This document shows, piece after piece, positions 26,720 to 34,221 of a DNA stretch of 39,303 nt. The notes under the pieces were generated by a model. That model worked only from the letters and a program-made list of their open reading frames with translations, was not told where the DNA came from and searched no databases. A program made the position numbers and the translations under genes. Positions within the stretch are counted from its first letter, which is position 1. Each line of letters starts with the position of its first letter. The stretch comes from GCA-2689995 sp964529325 (lineage in GTDB: Bacteria; Fidelibacterota; Marinisomatia; SCGC-AAA003-L08; GCA-2689995): the NCBI GenBank assembly GCA_964529325.1, contig CAZGWH010000014.1:1-39303 (forward strand). Reading direction: 5' to 3'.

Positions 26720-27355
26720 ATGAAACAAGCAATTTTAATTGGTATTGGCGGTGGTACAGGGTCAGGCAAGACTTCTGTTGCAAAAGCATTAACAAAAGAA
26801 TATGGTCGAAAAGAAGTCCTTTTAATTGAACAGGATTCGTATTATAAAAATTTGAAAAAATTATCTTTTGATGAACGATCCCTAATTAATTTTGATCACC
26901 CAGATTCAGTAGATTTTAAATTATTACAGAATCAAATAACATCTTTATTAAAAGGAGAACAGGTTAATGTACCTGTGTATGATTTTAAAACTCATCTCCG
27001 AACAAATGATATAATTCATTGTGAAGGACATTATATTATTTTACTTGAAGGAATTTTGGCGTTATATGATGCTGAAATTAGAAAATTAATGGACATCAAA
27101 ATCTATGTAGATACACCTGGGGATATTAGAGTATTACGTAGAATAAAACGAGATGTTAACAAGAGAGGGCGTTCAATTGAGTCGGTAACTGAACAATATT
27201 ATAAAACAGTTCGTCCTAGCCATTTACAATTTGTTGAACCCACTAAAAAATTTGCGGATATTATTATTCCAGAAGGTGGGCAAAATAAAGTTGCAATTGA
27301 TATTATTAGAACAAAAATCACATCTATTTTAATAGATTATAAATTAAATAATTAA
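26720..27355 (+). CDS. udk: Uridine kinase
   Basis: A 211-residue uridine/cytidine kinase. The P-loop GGGTGSGKTS (about residues 10-19) is followed by EQDSYYKNLKKLSFDERS and NFDHPDSVDF, the uridine-binding region, and by RIKRDVNKRGRSIESVTEQY with the lid and PSHLQFVEPTKKFADIIIPEGG near the end. All are typical of Udk. It phosphorylates uridine and cytidine to UMP and CMP. It starts 16 bases after cdd and its stop directly abuts the tdk start, so the genes are cotranscribed. Confidence 0.96.
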   Translation: MKQAILIGIGGGTGSGKTSVAKALTKEYGRKEVLLIEQDSYYKNLKKLSFDERSLINFDHPDSVDFKLLQNQITSLLKGEQVNVPVYDFKTHLRTNDIIHCEGHYIILLEGILALYDAEIRKLMDIKIYVDTPGDIRVLRRIKRDVNKRGRSIESVTEQYYKTVRPSHLQFVEPTKKFADIIIPEGGQNKVAIDIIRTKITSILIDYKLNN

Positions 27356-27922
27356 ATGACATTAACACCACGAAATGCAGGATGGATAGAATTAATTTGC
27401 GGGTCAATGTTTTCTGGTAAAACAGAGGAATTAATCAGGCGAATTGTTAGAGCTCAAATTGCAAAACAAAAAACAGCTATTTTTAAACCTCAAATTGATA
27501 ATCGTTATTCAAATGAAGAAATTGTTTCACATAATAATCGTAAAATTAAATCGTATAATGTAGAAAATTCATCTGACATTTTAGATAAAGTTGGTGATGC
27601 CGAAGTTATTGGAATTGATGAGGTTCAATTTTTTGATGATGGTATAATTGAAGTTGTTCGTGAATTAGCAGCAAATAATAAAAGGGTCATTTTGGCTGGT
27701 TTAGAAAAAGATTTTATGAGAAAACCATTTGGTTCTATGCCAGAGTTAATGGTTGAAGCTGAATATGTGACTAAAGTTTTGGCAATTTGTGTTGTTTGTG
27801 GAAACCCTGCAAATTTCAGCTATAGAACTTCATCAGAATCATCTCAAATAGTTGTTGGTGAAACGGATAAATATGAAGCTCGATGTCGTACATGTTTTAA
27901 TCAAAATGGAGGAATTAAATGA
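27356..27922 (+). CDS. tdk: Thymidine kinase
   Basis: A 188-residue type II thymidine kinase (the TK1 family). The P-loop is G16-S-M-F-S-G-K-T23, followed by the Walker B region GIDEVQFFDD and the nucleotide lasso near SYRTSSESSQIVVGETDKYEARC. The structural zinc site is complete at C145, C148, C177 and C180 (CVVC and CRTC). It makes dTMP from thymidine. It begins directly after the udk stop, and its TGA overlaps the nupC ATG by 4 bases. Confidence 0.96.
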   Translation: MTLTPRNAGWIELICGSMFSGKTEELIRRIVRAQIAKQKTAIFKPQIDNRYSNEEIVSHNNRKIKSYNVENSSDILDKVGDAEVIGIDEVQFFDDGIIEVVRELAANNKRVILAGLEKDFMRKPFGSMPELMVEAEYVTKVLAICVVCGNPANFSYRTSSESSQIVVGETDKYEARCRTCFNQNGGIK

Positions 27923-29403
27923 ATTTAATAAGTATAGTGGGTGTGTTTGTATTATTAGGACTTGCGTGGTTAATGTCCTACGATAAAAAATCAATTCCAT
28001 TTAAAATAATATTTTGGGGGATTGGTCTTCAATTTGTTCTCGCACTTATCATATTACGGGATGATTATTTAAGTTTTATTGGAATGGGTATGCTGTTAGG
28101 CTTAATTATTACTTATCAATTTAAAGATAGAGATTTTTCTATTCCCAAGAAATATATTATTTCATTATCTCTTTTATTTGGTCTATATTTTTGTTTCTCT
28201 AAGGGTTATTCAGGTCAAATAATTTTTCAAAGTTTTAGTGATAAAATAGCTTATTTCTTGAGCCTTTCCGACTATGGCGCTCAATTTTTATTTGGTAATT
28301 TAGCAAATGGTAAATATTTTGGTCCGTGGGCGAATGGATTCCCAAATCCTGGAACTTGGCCTGGTTTTGGTTTTCAATTTGGGTTTAAGGTTTTGCCCAC
28401 AATTTTATTTTTTGGTGGATTTATGAGTGTTCTTTATTATTTAGGAATAATGCAGAAAGTGATTAACTCACTTAGTAAATTTATGCGATGGACGATTGGT
28501 ACAAGTGGTGCTGAAACGCTTTCATGTTCTGCAAATATTTTTGTAGGGCAAACTGAAGCTCCATTATTAATTAAACCATTTATTAAGGATATGACATTAT
28601 CTGAATTGACAACTATAATGGTGGGTGGATTTGCAACAATTGCTGGTGGTGTATTAGCAGGTTATATTGCTATGGGTATTCCTGCGGGGCATTTAGTTGC
28701 GGCGAGTGTTATGTCTGCACCTGCCGCATTAGTTGTAGGTAAAATTATTTTCCCTGAAAATGCAAAGTCAGCAACAGCGGGTGATGTTGGACTTCCAGAT
28801 ATTGATGTGGGTTCAAATGTAATTGAGGCCGCTTCTAATGGAATTACAGATGGATTAAAATTAGCTGTAAATGTAGGTGCAATGTTAATAGGCTTTATTG
28901 CATTAATTGCAGTTCTTGATTTAACATTAAACTGGTTTGATTCAATTATTGATGGATATTTTCTTGCAGGCGATTTTGTGAAATATAAGTCAGCAGGAAT
29001 GTCACCAGCAGTTGGCGAATATATTGGATATTTTCCTGGTTCATTACAAACTTTTTTTGGTGTTTTACTTAAGCCACTTGCATTTTTAATGGGTGTTCCA
29101 TGGGAAAATGCTCATTTTGTCGGTAATTTATTAGGAATTAAATTATCATTGAATGAGTTTGTTGCTTATGGTACACTTGGTACATATATAAATGAAAACT
29201 TACTCACAGACAGAGGTATGATTATTTCAACTTACGCTCTATGTGGATTTGCAAATTTTTCTTCAATCGGAATTCAATTAGGTGGAATTAGCGCTTTAGC
29301 TCCTGAACGAAAATCTGATTTAGCAAAAATTGGTTTAAGAGCAATGTTTGGTGGTGCAATTGCATCATGGCTTACTGCAACAATTGCAGGAATTTTACTT
29401 TAA
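27919..29403 (+). CDS. nupC: Concentrative nucleoside transporter (NupC/CNT family)
   Basis: A 494-residue membrane protein of the CNT family, which brings nucleosides in with H+ or Na+. The conserved core includes IGTSGAETLSCSANIFVGQTEAPLLIKPF, MVGGFATIAGGVLAGYIAMGIPAGHLVAASVMSAPAALVVGKI and the C-terminal CGFANFSSIGIQLGGISALAPERKSDLAKIGLRAMFGG. It is longer than E. coli NupC (about 400) because of extra N-terminal helices, a layout seen in other CNT members. The ATG overlaps the tdk stop, and adk follows 9 bases on. Together with cdd, udk and tdk this forms an uptake-and-salvage unit. Confidence 0.95.
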   Translation: MNLISIVGVFVLLGLAWLMSYDKKSIPFKIIFWGIGLQFVLALIILRDDYLSFIGMGMLLGLIITYQFKDRDFSIPKKYIISLSLLFGLYFCFSKGYSGQIIFQSFSDKIAYFLSLSDYGAQFLFGNLANGKYFGPWANGFPNPGTWPGFGFQFGFKVLPTILFFGGFMSVLYYLGIMQKVINSLSKFMRWTIGTSGAETLSCSANIFVGQTEAPLLIKPFIKDMTLSELTTIMVGGFATIAGGVLAGYIAMGIPAGHLVAASVMSAPAALVVGKIIFPENAKSATAGDVGLPDIDVGSNVIEAASNGITDGLKLAVNVGAMLIGFIALIAVLDLTLNWFDSIIDGYFLAGDFVKYKSAGMSPAVGEYIGYFPGSLQTFFGVLLKPLAFLMGVPWENAHFVGNLLGIKLSLNEFVAYGTLGTYINENLLTDRGMIISTYALCGFANFSSIGIQLGGISALAPERKSDLAKIGLRAMFGGAIASWLTATIAGILL

Positions 29404-29412
29404 AGGAAAAAA

Positions 29413-30054
29413 ATGAAATTAATTTTATTAGGACCTCCGGGAGGAGGTAAAGGAACTCAAGCTAAATTTTTAGTTTATAAATATTCAATTCCACAAATTT
29501 CAACGGGAGATATGTTACGGGCAAATGTTCGTGACCAGACGGCATTAGGAATTGAAGCACAAAACTTTATGAATGATGGAAGACTAGTTCCCGATGAGGT
29601 CATTTTGGGAATGATGGATTCTCGATTACAAAAAAATGATTGCAAAAATGGATATATTCTTGACGGTTTTCCTCGAACAATTCCACAGGCAGAAGGATTG
29701 GATAAATTATTAGATAAAATTGGCCATAAGCTTGATTGTGCGATTGTATTAGATGTTGAGCAAGAAGCGATTGTAAATCGATTATCTTCACGACGGTCGT
29801 GTAAAGGCTGTGGTCGAGTTTATAATTTAATTTTTGATCCGCCTGAAAAAGAGAATAAATGTGGAACTTGTGATGATGAATTATTTCAGCGAGAAGATGA
29901 TAAATCAGATACGATAAAAAACCGATTACAAATTTATAATGAACAAACTGCTCCATTGATTGAATTTTATTCATCTAAGAATTTAACTCAACATGTGGAT
30001 GCTTCTGGAGATATTCACCAAGTAAAAGCAAATTTAATAACTGCATTAAATTAG
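29413..30054 (+). CDS. adk: Adenylate kinase with zinc-type lid
   Basis: A 213-residue adenylate kinase (long form). The P-loop GPPGGGKGTQA (residues 7-17), STGDMLRA, the DGFPRTIPQA motif and the DKSDTIKNRLQIYNEQTAPL lid-helix are all present. The LID carries four cysteines, C130 and C133 (CKGC) and C150 and C153 (CGTC), which hold zinc as in many Gram-positive and other bacterial enzymes. It converts ATP and AMP to two ADP. It lies 9 bases after nupC with a purine-rich ribosome site, and 9 bases before coaE. Confidence 0.97.
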   Translation: MKLILLGPPGGGKGTQAKFLVYKYSIPQISTGDMLRANVRDQTALGIEAQNFMNDGRLVPDEVILGMMDSRLQKNDCKNGYILDGFPRTIPQAEGLDKLLDKIGHKLDCAIVLDVEQEAIVNRLSSRRSCKGCGRVYNLIFDPPEKENKCGTCDDELFQREDDKSDTIKNRLQIYNEQTAPLIEFYSSKNLTQHVDASGDIHQVKANLITALN

Positions 30055-30063
30055 CACTGATAT

Positions 30064-30651
30064 ATGCTTAAAATTGGTGTAACAGGTGGAATAGGGGCAG
30101 GAAAAACAACTGCTTCTAAAATATTAAAACGAAAAATGAATGCTTTTCTTTTTAATGCCGATGAAGAAGCAAAATCACATTTATTATCCTCACTGCCATT
30201 ACAGCATAAATTAATTAATATTTTTGGCCAAGAAATTATTGGAAAGGGTGGGCGATTAGACCCTGAAAAATTAGGTAAAATAGCTTTTGAAAATAAAATT
30301 AACCAACAGTTATTAAATGGAATTTTATGGCCTGAAGTGTTTATATTAATTGATGAGGCAATAGAAGTGGCAAAAAATAAAAATTACCCCACTTTTTTAG
30401 TGGACGCCGCATTGTTAATTGAAGCCAGTTTACACAACCAATTTGATAAAATAATATTAATAACTGCTCCTGAGGAGCTTCGAATTAAACGGGCGATTAA
30501 TCGCCAAAATTTATCTATTAAACAAATAAATAAACGCGCATCCCTTCAATGGCCTGATGAAAAAAAACGCCTTCATGCCGATATAATAATTGAAAATGAT
30601 GGGACTACAAATAAACTTCATAAACGATTATTAAGAGCATTAAAATTATAG
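30064..30651 (+). CDS. coaE: Dephospho-CoA kinase
   Basis: A 195-residue CoaE, the last step of coenzyme A synthesis. MLKIGVTGGIGAGKTTASKIL is the characteristic P-loop opening, NADEEAKSHL replaces the usual xDAD region, and FLVDAALLIEASLHNQFDKIILITAPEELRIKRAINRQNLS carries the PLLFE-equivalent and the ATP lid. The otherwise common xDAD appears as FNADEEA. Final helices and strand are typical. Last gene of the cdd-udk-tdk-nupC-adk-coaE operon, 9 bases after adk. Confidence 0.92.
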   Translation: MLKIGVTGGIGAGKTTASKILKRKMNAFLFNADEEAKSHLLSSLPLQHKLINIFGQEIIGKGGRLDPEKLGKIAFENKINQQLLNGILWPEVFILIDEAIEVAKNKNYPTFLVDAALLIEASLHNQFDKIILITAPEELRIKRAINRQNLSIKQINKRASLQWPDEKKRLHADIIIENDGTTNKLHKRLLRALKL

Positions 30652-30766
30652 AACTTTTATTTCTAAATTAATTTGATATTTATCAATGATTTCATTTTTC
30701 TTTCGTTGTAATTTTATATGGGAATGAGATATGACACATTTAATATTTATAATAAAAAAACTATAA

Positions 30767-32230
30767 TTGGAAGCGACTACAAAAGAAACACTTAACCAAC
30801 TTTTAATTCAAGAAAAAGAACTAGCTAATAAACATGTAGGTAAAAAAGATAGTTTAGAACTTGCCGATATTTTATTTGAATGTGGAAGAGTCTATAATAA
30901 ATTAGGTGAAAGTTTCACTTCTGAAAACTACTTTAGGAAATCGTTGGAAATATATAAATTGAAAAACGAATCCGAAAAATGTGCATTAATTCATTTCCAA
31001 CTTGGAAAAGTATGTAAAGCTCAAAATAAATGGGAAGTCGCTTTAAATTATTTGAAAAAATCATTTCAATATTATCAGACATCGAATGACAAAGTAATGA
31101 TTGCAAAAAATTTGAATGTAATGGGACTTGTGTGTAAAGATATGGGAAGTTATAAACCAGCCAAAGAATATTTCAAACAATCGTTATCATACATTACGGA
31201 GACTCATGACGAATTAATGGAAGCAGGGATTTTAATTAATTATGCAATGGTTTATAAATGGTTATTAGAATATGATGAAGCATTAATGATTGCCCAAAAA
31301 GCGTTATCAAAATATAAAAAATTAAATAATCCCACCAAAGTTGGTTTATGTTATTTTAATATGGGCTCAATACATCTACATTTAACAGGATATGAAAAAG
31401 CATTAGAATTTTATTTAAAAGCTGAACCCATTTTATTAAAAGAGGGAAATAAACATTCAATAGCAGTATTAAAAAGTAATATTGGGATTTCATATTTGCA
31501 AATTAATCAGTTTGAAAAGGGGAAAGTATATGTAGATAAATCAAATAAAATTGCAACGAGTATAAATTTCCCTAAAATATTGAAAATAAATTACCGCACA
31601 TTGGCTGAATTTTATTCCCAAGAGGGTGATTATAAATCTTCCAATGAGTGTTATAAGAAATTTGATGAAATAAATGAATCTATTATTAATGGTGAAATAT
31701 TATCTCAAACAAAGAACCTTACTTCCCAAATTAATCAATTATCAGTTGAGTTAGAAACAGAGCGAAAAGAGAGAAAGATTGAACGACTTTCGAGTGAAAT
31801 TGAAATTCAAAAAAGAGAATTGACAACGAAAGCTATTGCATTAGTTGAAAATAAAGATATATTATCTGATGTATTTGAAGAAATAAAAAAAACGGGATCA
31901 ACTTTAAAAAAGACTGAAAAGGTTAAGCTTAAATCACTATCTAAAAAATTAAAATCTAAAATAAATTCTCATTCAGAGTGGGAAGAAATGCTATCCTGGT
32001 TTAATCAAGTTCATGTTGATTTTATGGAAAATTTAAAAAATAAGTTTCCTAAATTGACTATAAGTGAACAAAAAGTATGTGTCTTTATTAAAATGAAAAT
32101 TTCCACAAAAGAGATTGCCTCATTATTACATGTTTCTCCTGCATCAATTCGTAATTATAGAAGTAAAATTCGTAAATATGCAGGATTGTCTAAAACTGAT
32201 AATATTTCTGAATTTATTGAAAGTTTTTAA
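30767..32230 (+). CDS. TPR-containing LuxR/GerE-type regulator
   Basis: A 487-residue protein. Residues about 15-300 are at least six tetratricopeptide repeats (e.g. KNLNVMGLVCKDMGSYKPAKEYFKQS), about 305-365 a charged coiled coil, and 425-487 a GerE-type helix-turn-helix (FPKLTISEQKVCVFIKMKISTKEIASLLHVSPASIRNYRSKIRK). Proteins of this layout in Bacteroidetes and relatives are thought to be sensors or regulators, some with an added membrane helix that is not seen here. The start is set at TTG 30767, directly after an in-frame TAA; the first internal ATG is over 100 residues later. An 11-codon frame from ATG 30731 ends right before this TTG. Targets are unknown; it stands alone at the border of the toxin-antitoxin island. 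Confidence 0.75.
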   Translation: MEATTKETLNQLLIQEKELANKHVGKKDSLELADILFECGRVYNKLGESFTSENYFRKSLEIYKLKNESEKCALIHFQLGKVCKAQNKWEVALNYLKKSFQYYQTSNDKVMIAKNLNVMGLVCKDMGSYKPAKEYFKQSLSYITETHDELMEAGILINYAMVYKWLLEYDEALMIAQKALSKYKKLNNPTKVGLCYFNMGSIHLHLTGYEKALEFYLKAEPILLKEGNKHSIAVLKSNIGISYLQINQFEKGKVYVDKSNKIATSINFPKILKINYRTLAEFYSQEGDYKSSNECYKKFDEINESIINGEILSQTKNLTSQINQLSVELETERKERKIERLSSEIEIQKRELTTKAIALVENKDILSDVFEEIKKTGSTLKKTEKVKLKSLSKKLKSKINSHSEWEEMLSWFNQVHVDFMENLKNKFPKLTISEQKVCVFIKMKISTKEIASLLHVSPASIRNYRSKIRKYAGLSKTDNISEFIESF

Positions 32231-32364
32231 TAATTAATTGTTTAAACCACCCTTTAATCCCCTCCTTGGTAAGGATGAGGAATTTGGTTTAATTGTTAAT
32301 TCTTAATTATTAATTGCTTTTCCAATCAGCGTAATCAGCATCCTATTTTTTATTGTAAAGTCAA

Positions 32365-32413
32365 GGCCATTATGAAATAGACTCCACTTTGTTCTGTATT
32401 TCATTTGGTAAAC
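32365..32413 (+). repeat. 49-bp dispersed hairpin repeat, copy 1
   Basis: Starts GGCCATTATGAAAT and ends ATTTCATTTGGTAAAC. ATGAAAT and ATTTCAT form a perfect 7-bp stem. A second copy at 34101-34149 differs at only a few loop bases. In both places an H-type hairpin copy follows downstream (H1 and H4). Confidence 0.85.
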
Positions 32414-32462
32414 ATTCCTTGACCCTACGGATTTAATTGTTAATTCTTAATTTTTAATTTCT

Positions 32463-32503
32463 TGACCCGTGGAATCTATTTTTTTATTCCACTAGGTTTA
32501 ATT
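32463..32503 (+). repeat. Hairpin repeat H1
   Basis: TGACCC-GTGGAAT, an AT loop, ATTCCAC-TAGG-TTTAATT. The 7-bp stem GTGGAAT/ATTCCAC is perfect. It is the first of eight family members in the island, in plus orientation and upstream of the scaffold gap. Confidence 0.9.
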
Positions 32504-32511
32504 GTTTTTCC

Positions 32512-32721
32512 AAATATTTTTAGACGTACCACACTTCGTCTCTACAGTTTTTGTTTCTTAATTTGTNNNNNNNNNNNNNNNNNNNNNNNNNNNNNNNNNN
32601 NNNNNNNNNNNNNNNNNNNNNNNNNNNNNNNNNNNNNNNNNNNNNNNNNNNNNNNNNNNNNNNNNNAAATATTTTTAGACGTACCACACTTCGTCTCTAC
32701 AGTTTTTGTTTCTTAATTTGT
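32512..32721. other. Scaffold gap (100 N) flanked by identical 55-bp contig ends
   Basis: N at 32567-32666. The 55 bases 32512-32566 equal 32667-32721. As for the first gap, the contigs probably overlap by one k-mer and nothing is missing. The break falls in dispersed repeat sequence, which explains why the assembler stopped. Confidence 0.88.
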
Positions 32722-32755
32722 GGAATATGTTATTATTATTCTAATGGGTTTAATT
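32720..32755 (+). repeat. Hairpin repeat H2 (decayed), overlapping vapC stop
   Basis: GTGGAAT, AT-rich loop, ATTCTAA, then GGGTTTAATT. The stem has lost perfect pairing, but the 3' core is intact. The vapC stop codon (32750-32752, TAA on the minus strand) lies inside GGGTTTAATT, at exactly the same position as the hicB stop in copy H6. Confidence 0.75.
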
Positions 32756-33130
32756 ATATTTAATTATTGATAAATGATCGAAATGTTTGTCTAATGTAAG
32801 AATGGAATATCCTTTGCGGATTGCAATTATCGATATTAAACTATCAGTTAATGGTATTGTAATTCCTTTTCTGCGTAAAGAACTCATTTTTTTACCTGTA
32901 TTAACCCAGTCGGATGGAATTACTTTTACATAGTGTAAAATTTCAAAAAGTGAATTAATTTTTTCAGATTCTTGTTTACTTTTTATTCCACATAATAATT
33001 CTGTTAAAACAGGTCCAACTAAAACAGCTTGGTCTAATTCAATTAAATGTGCAACAGAGTCACCTATTTTACTTTTTGGTTTATTAAAGAATTCAATCCA
33101 TGAAGAAGTATCAATTATTACATTATTCAT
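32750..33130 (-). CDS. vapC: VapC-type PIN-domain ribonuclease toxin
   Basis: A 126-residue PIN-domain protein. The four acidic residues of the PIN active site are present: D7 (VIIDTSSWIE), E44 (VLTELLCG), D96 (PLTDSLIS) and D114 (LTLDKHFDHL). VapC toxins are Mg-dependent RNases that cut tRNA or rRNA. The start overlaps the vapB antitoxin end by 8 bases, the usual antitoxin-first order. The stop codon lies in the core of repeat copy H2. Soluble, full length, with no sign of inactivation. Confidence 0.9.
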   Translation of the reverse strand: MNNVIIDTSSWIEFFNKPKSKIGDSVAHLIELDQAVLVGPVLTELLCGIKSKQESEKINSLFEILHYVKVIPSDWVNTGKKMSSLRRKGITIPLTDSLISIIAIRKGYSILTLDKHFDHLSIIKYN

Positions 33131-33329
33131 TTTTTAACTCCAAAGATCTTAACTCTTCAGATACATCATGAATGGATAGCTTTCCTTTTAATTCCAGTAA
33201 ATTAGATTTCTTTTTTAATCTGATATAATCTTTCAATGCAACTCTTACAGCTTCTGTTTTTGTTTTTGCATTAGTAATCAACATCAATTTAGAAAATAAA
33301 CTATCATCAATATTCAGTGTTGTTCGCAT
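33123..33329 (-). CDS. vapB: VapB-type antitoxin (ribbon-helix-helix)
   Basis: A 68-residue antitoxin. The N-terminus MRTTLNIDDSLFSKLM is the short beta strand and first helix of a ribbon-helix-helix DNA-binding fold of the type-II VapB family, and TKTEAVRVALKDYI is the second helix. The C-terminus (LLELKGKLSIHDVSEELRSLE) should wrap around VapC. It overlaps vapC by 8 bases. The upstream region on the minus strand is very AT-rich with TATA-like boxes, where autorepression by the complex is expected. Confidence 0.88.
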   Translation of the reverse strand: MRTTLNIDDSLFSKLMLITNAKTKTEAVRVALKDYIRLKKKSNLLELKGKLSIHDVSEELRSLELKNE

Positions 33330-33398
33330 ATTAATTCCTATATTTTATATGCTATAATTTAGTATAAATTATTATTGTTTTTATATGATTAAATTACT

Positions 33399-33439
33399 TG
33401 GTTCATGAAATCTGTTATTTTATTTCATAGGGTTTAATT
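33399..33439 (+). repeat. Hairpin repeat H3 (compensatory variant)
   Basis: Same layout as the other copies, including CTGTT at the left of the loop and AGGGTTTAATT after the stem, but the stem reads ATGAAAT (33405-33411) and ATTTCAT (33422-33428). Against GTGGAAT/ATTCCAC, two base pairs changed on both sides and pairing is kept, which is covariation. A second GGGTTTAATTCTTAATTG phrase follows near 33478, before the yoeB stop. Confidence 0.85.
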
Positions 33440-33509
33440 GCATTTCCCCTTTCCCTCTGGAGAGGAGGATATTTTTGGGTTTAATTCTTAATTGCTTTTC
33501 TAAATTCTT

Positions 33510-33776
33510 TTATGAATAATGTGTCCACAATCTAATGATTTTAACGATTTTTTTATTTTCATAGATTTGATATATAAGTCGATGTTGTATATTTATTCTT
33601 CTTGAATATGCATCTGACAAATCACCGATTAATTTTTCGAATGGTGGAGGAGTTTGATATGGATTAGTTTTTAAAATATCTAATAATCTAATGGTTTTAT
33701 TTTTTAAACCACCTTCTACAATTTTTTTAGCATCTTTATTGGCTTGTTTTGTAAAGACTAATTTCCAATTCACCAA
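33510..33776 (-). CDS. yoeB: YoeB/Txe-type ribosome-dependent mRNA interferase toxin
   Basis: An 88-residue toxin of the RelE superfamily, Txe/YoeB branch. LVFTKQANKDAKKI opens the fold, and FEKLIGDLSDAYSRRINIQHRLIYQIY and VKIIRLWTHYS hold the family's catalytic and conserved residues (Arg-Arg-Ile-x-x-x-His-Arg and the terminal W-x-H-Y). YoeB cuts mRNA at the ribosomal A site. It overlaps the yefM antitoxin end by 7 bases and lies downstream of it. Appears intact. Confidence 0.93.
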   Translation of the reverse strand: MVNWKLVFTKQANKDAKKIVEGGLKNKTIRLLDILKTNPYQTPPPFEKLIGDLSDAYSRRINIQHRLIYQIYENKKIVKIIRLWTHYS

Positions 33777-34012
33777 TCTAATTTTTCATCACAATTGTCT
33801 AATTTTTCGGATAAGCCATCTCTGATTGATTCTCTCATCTTTGGAATCGATAATAAATAAATTGTTTCTTGTAATGATTTCCAATCATCTTCTGATATTA
33901 TGACACAGTTATTGCGTTTACCTGTTATTTGGGTTGGTTCATTTGATTCTGAAACTTCATCGATTAAATTATATAGATTTTGCCTTGCCCGTGTTGCTGT
34001 TATTGATTTCAT
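33770..34012 (-). CDS. yefM: YefM/Phd-type antitoxin
   Basis: An 80-residue Phd/YefM antitoxin. The N-terminus MKSITATRARQNLYNLIDEVSESNEPTQITG is the DNA-binding Phd fold, and NCVIISEDDWKSLQETIYLLS is the classic xxVIxSxxxxxxLxETxYLL segment. The C-terminal helix (MRESIRDGLSEKLD) would bind YoeB. A good ribosome site (AGGA) lies before the start, and a GTACGC direct repeat sits 17 bases upstream. It is expected to repress its own promoter with YoeB as co-repressor. Confidence 0.94.
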   Translation of the reverse strand: MKSITATRARQNLYNLIDEVSESNEPTQITGKRNNCVIISEDDWKSLQETIYLLSIPKMRESIRDGLSEKLDNCDEKLDW

Positions 34013-34028
34013 AAATATTCCTTATTCC

Positions 34029-34046
34029 GTACGCTATAATGTACGC
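34029..34046 (-). promoter_or_regulatory. Probable YefM operator over the promoter
   Basis: GTACGC-TATAAT-GTACGC is an exact 6-base direct repeat around a central TATAAT, 16 bases upstream of yefM. Known YefM operators contain GTAC cores, so autoregulation fits. Read on the minus strand it is GCGTACATTATAGCGTAC, where the AT-rich centre could serve as the -10 region. Confidence 0.5.
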
Positions 34047-34100
34047 TAATTATTTAGAAAATTCAAAAGGTATTTATTAATTTTTCATTGAATTAGACAC

Positions 34101-34149
34101 GGCCATTATGAAATGGACTACACTTCGTTTCGTATTTCATTTGGTAAAC
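34101..34149 (+). repeat. 49-bp dispersed hairpin repeat, copy 2
   Basis: Second copy of the repeat at 32365-32413, with the ATGAAAT/ATTTCAT stem fully conserved and most changes in the loop (CACTTCGTTTCG here). The loop contains ACTTCGT, echoing the ACTTCGTCTCTAC phrase of the third repeat type. Confidence 0.85.
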
Positions 34150-34178
34150 ACGCTTCGCCTCTACAATTTTTAATTTCC

Positions 34179-34220
34179 TGACCCGTGGAATCTGTTTTTT
34201 TTATTCCACTGGGTTTAATT
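34179..34220 (+). repeat. Hairpin repeat H4, abutting yafQ stop
   Basis: TGACCC-GTGGAAT (stem 34185-34191), T-rich loop, ATTCCAC (34203-34209)-T-GGGTTTAATT. The outer ACCC/GGGT pairs extend the stem past one bulged base. It ends one base before the yafQ stop codon (34222-34224). Confidence 0.92.
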
Positions 34221-34221
34221 C

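Larger units (their letters stand above)
32231..32749. other. Non-coding spacer made of small hairpin repeats and an assembly gap
   Basis: About 520 bases with no credible gene. In order it holds an imperfect hairpin around CCTCCTTGGTAAGGATGAGG (near 32260), the phrase TTGCTTTTCCAATCAGCG that recurs near 37127, a 49-bp repeat (32365-32413), hairpin repeat copy H1 (32463-32503), an AGACG/CGTCT hairpin with TCTCTACAG (from 32522, recurring at 37155), the N gap with duplicated 55-bp ends, and a decayed hairpin copy H2 that runs into the vapC stop. It looks like stacked remnants of several miniature repeats. Confidence 0.7.

Noticed and set aside
32462..32763. Plus-strand frames across the second N gap
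   Set aside because: They consist of duplicated repeat sequence and N codons and match no protein.
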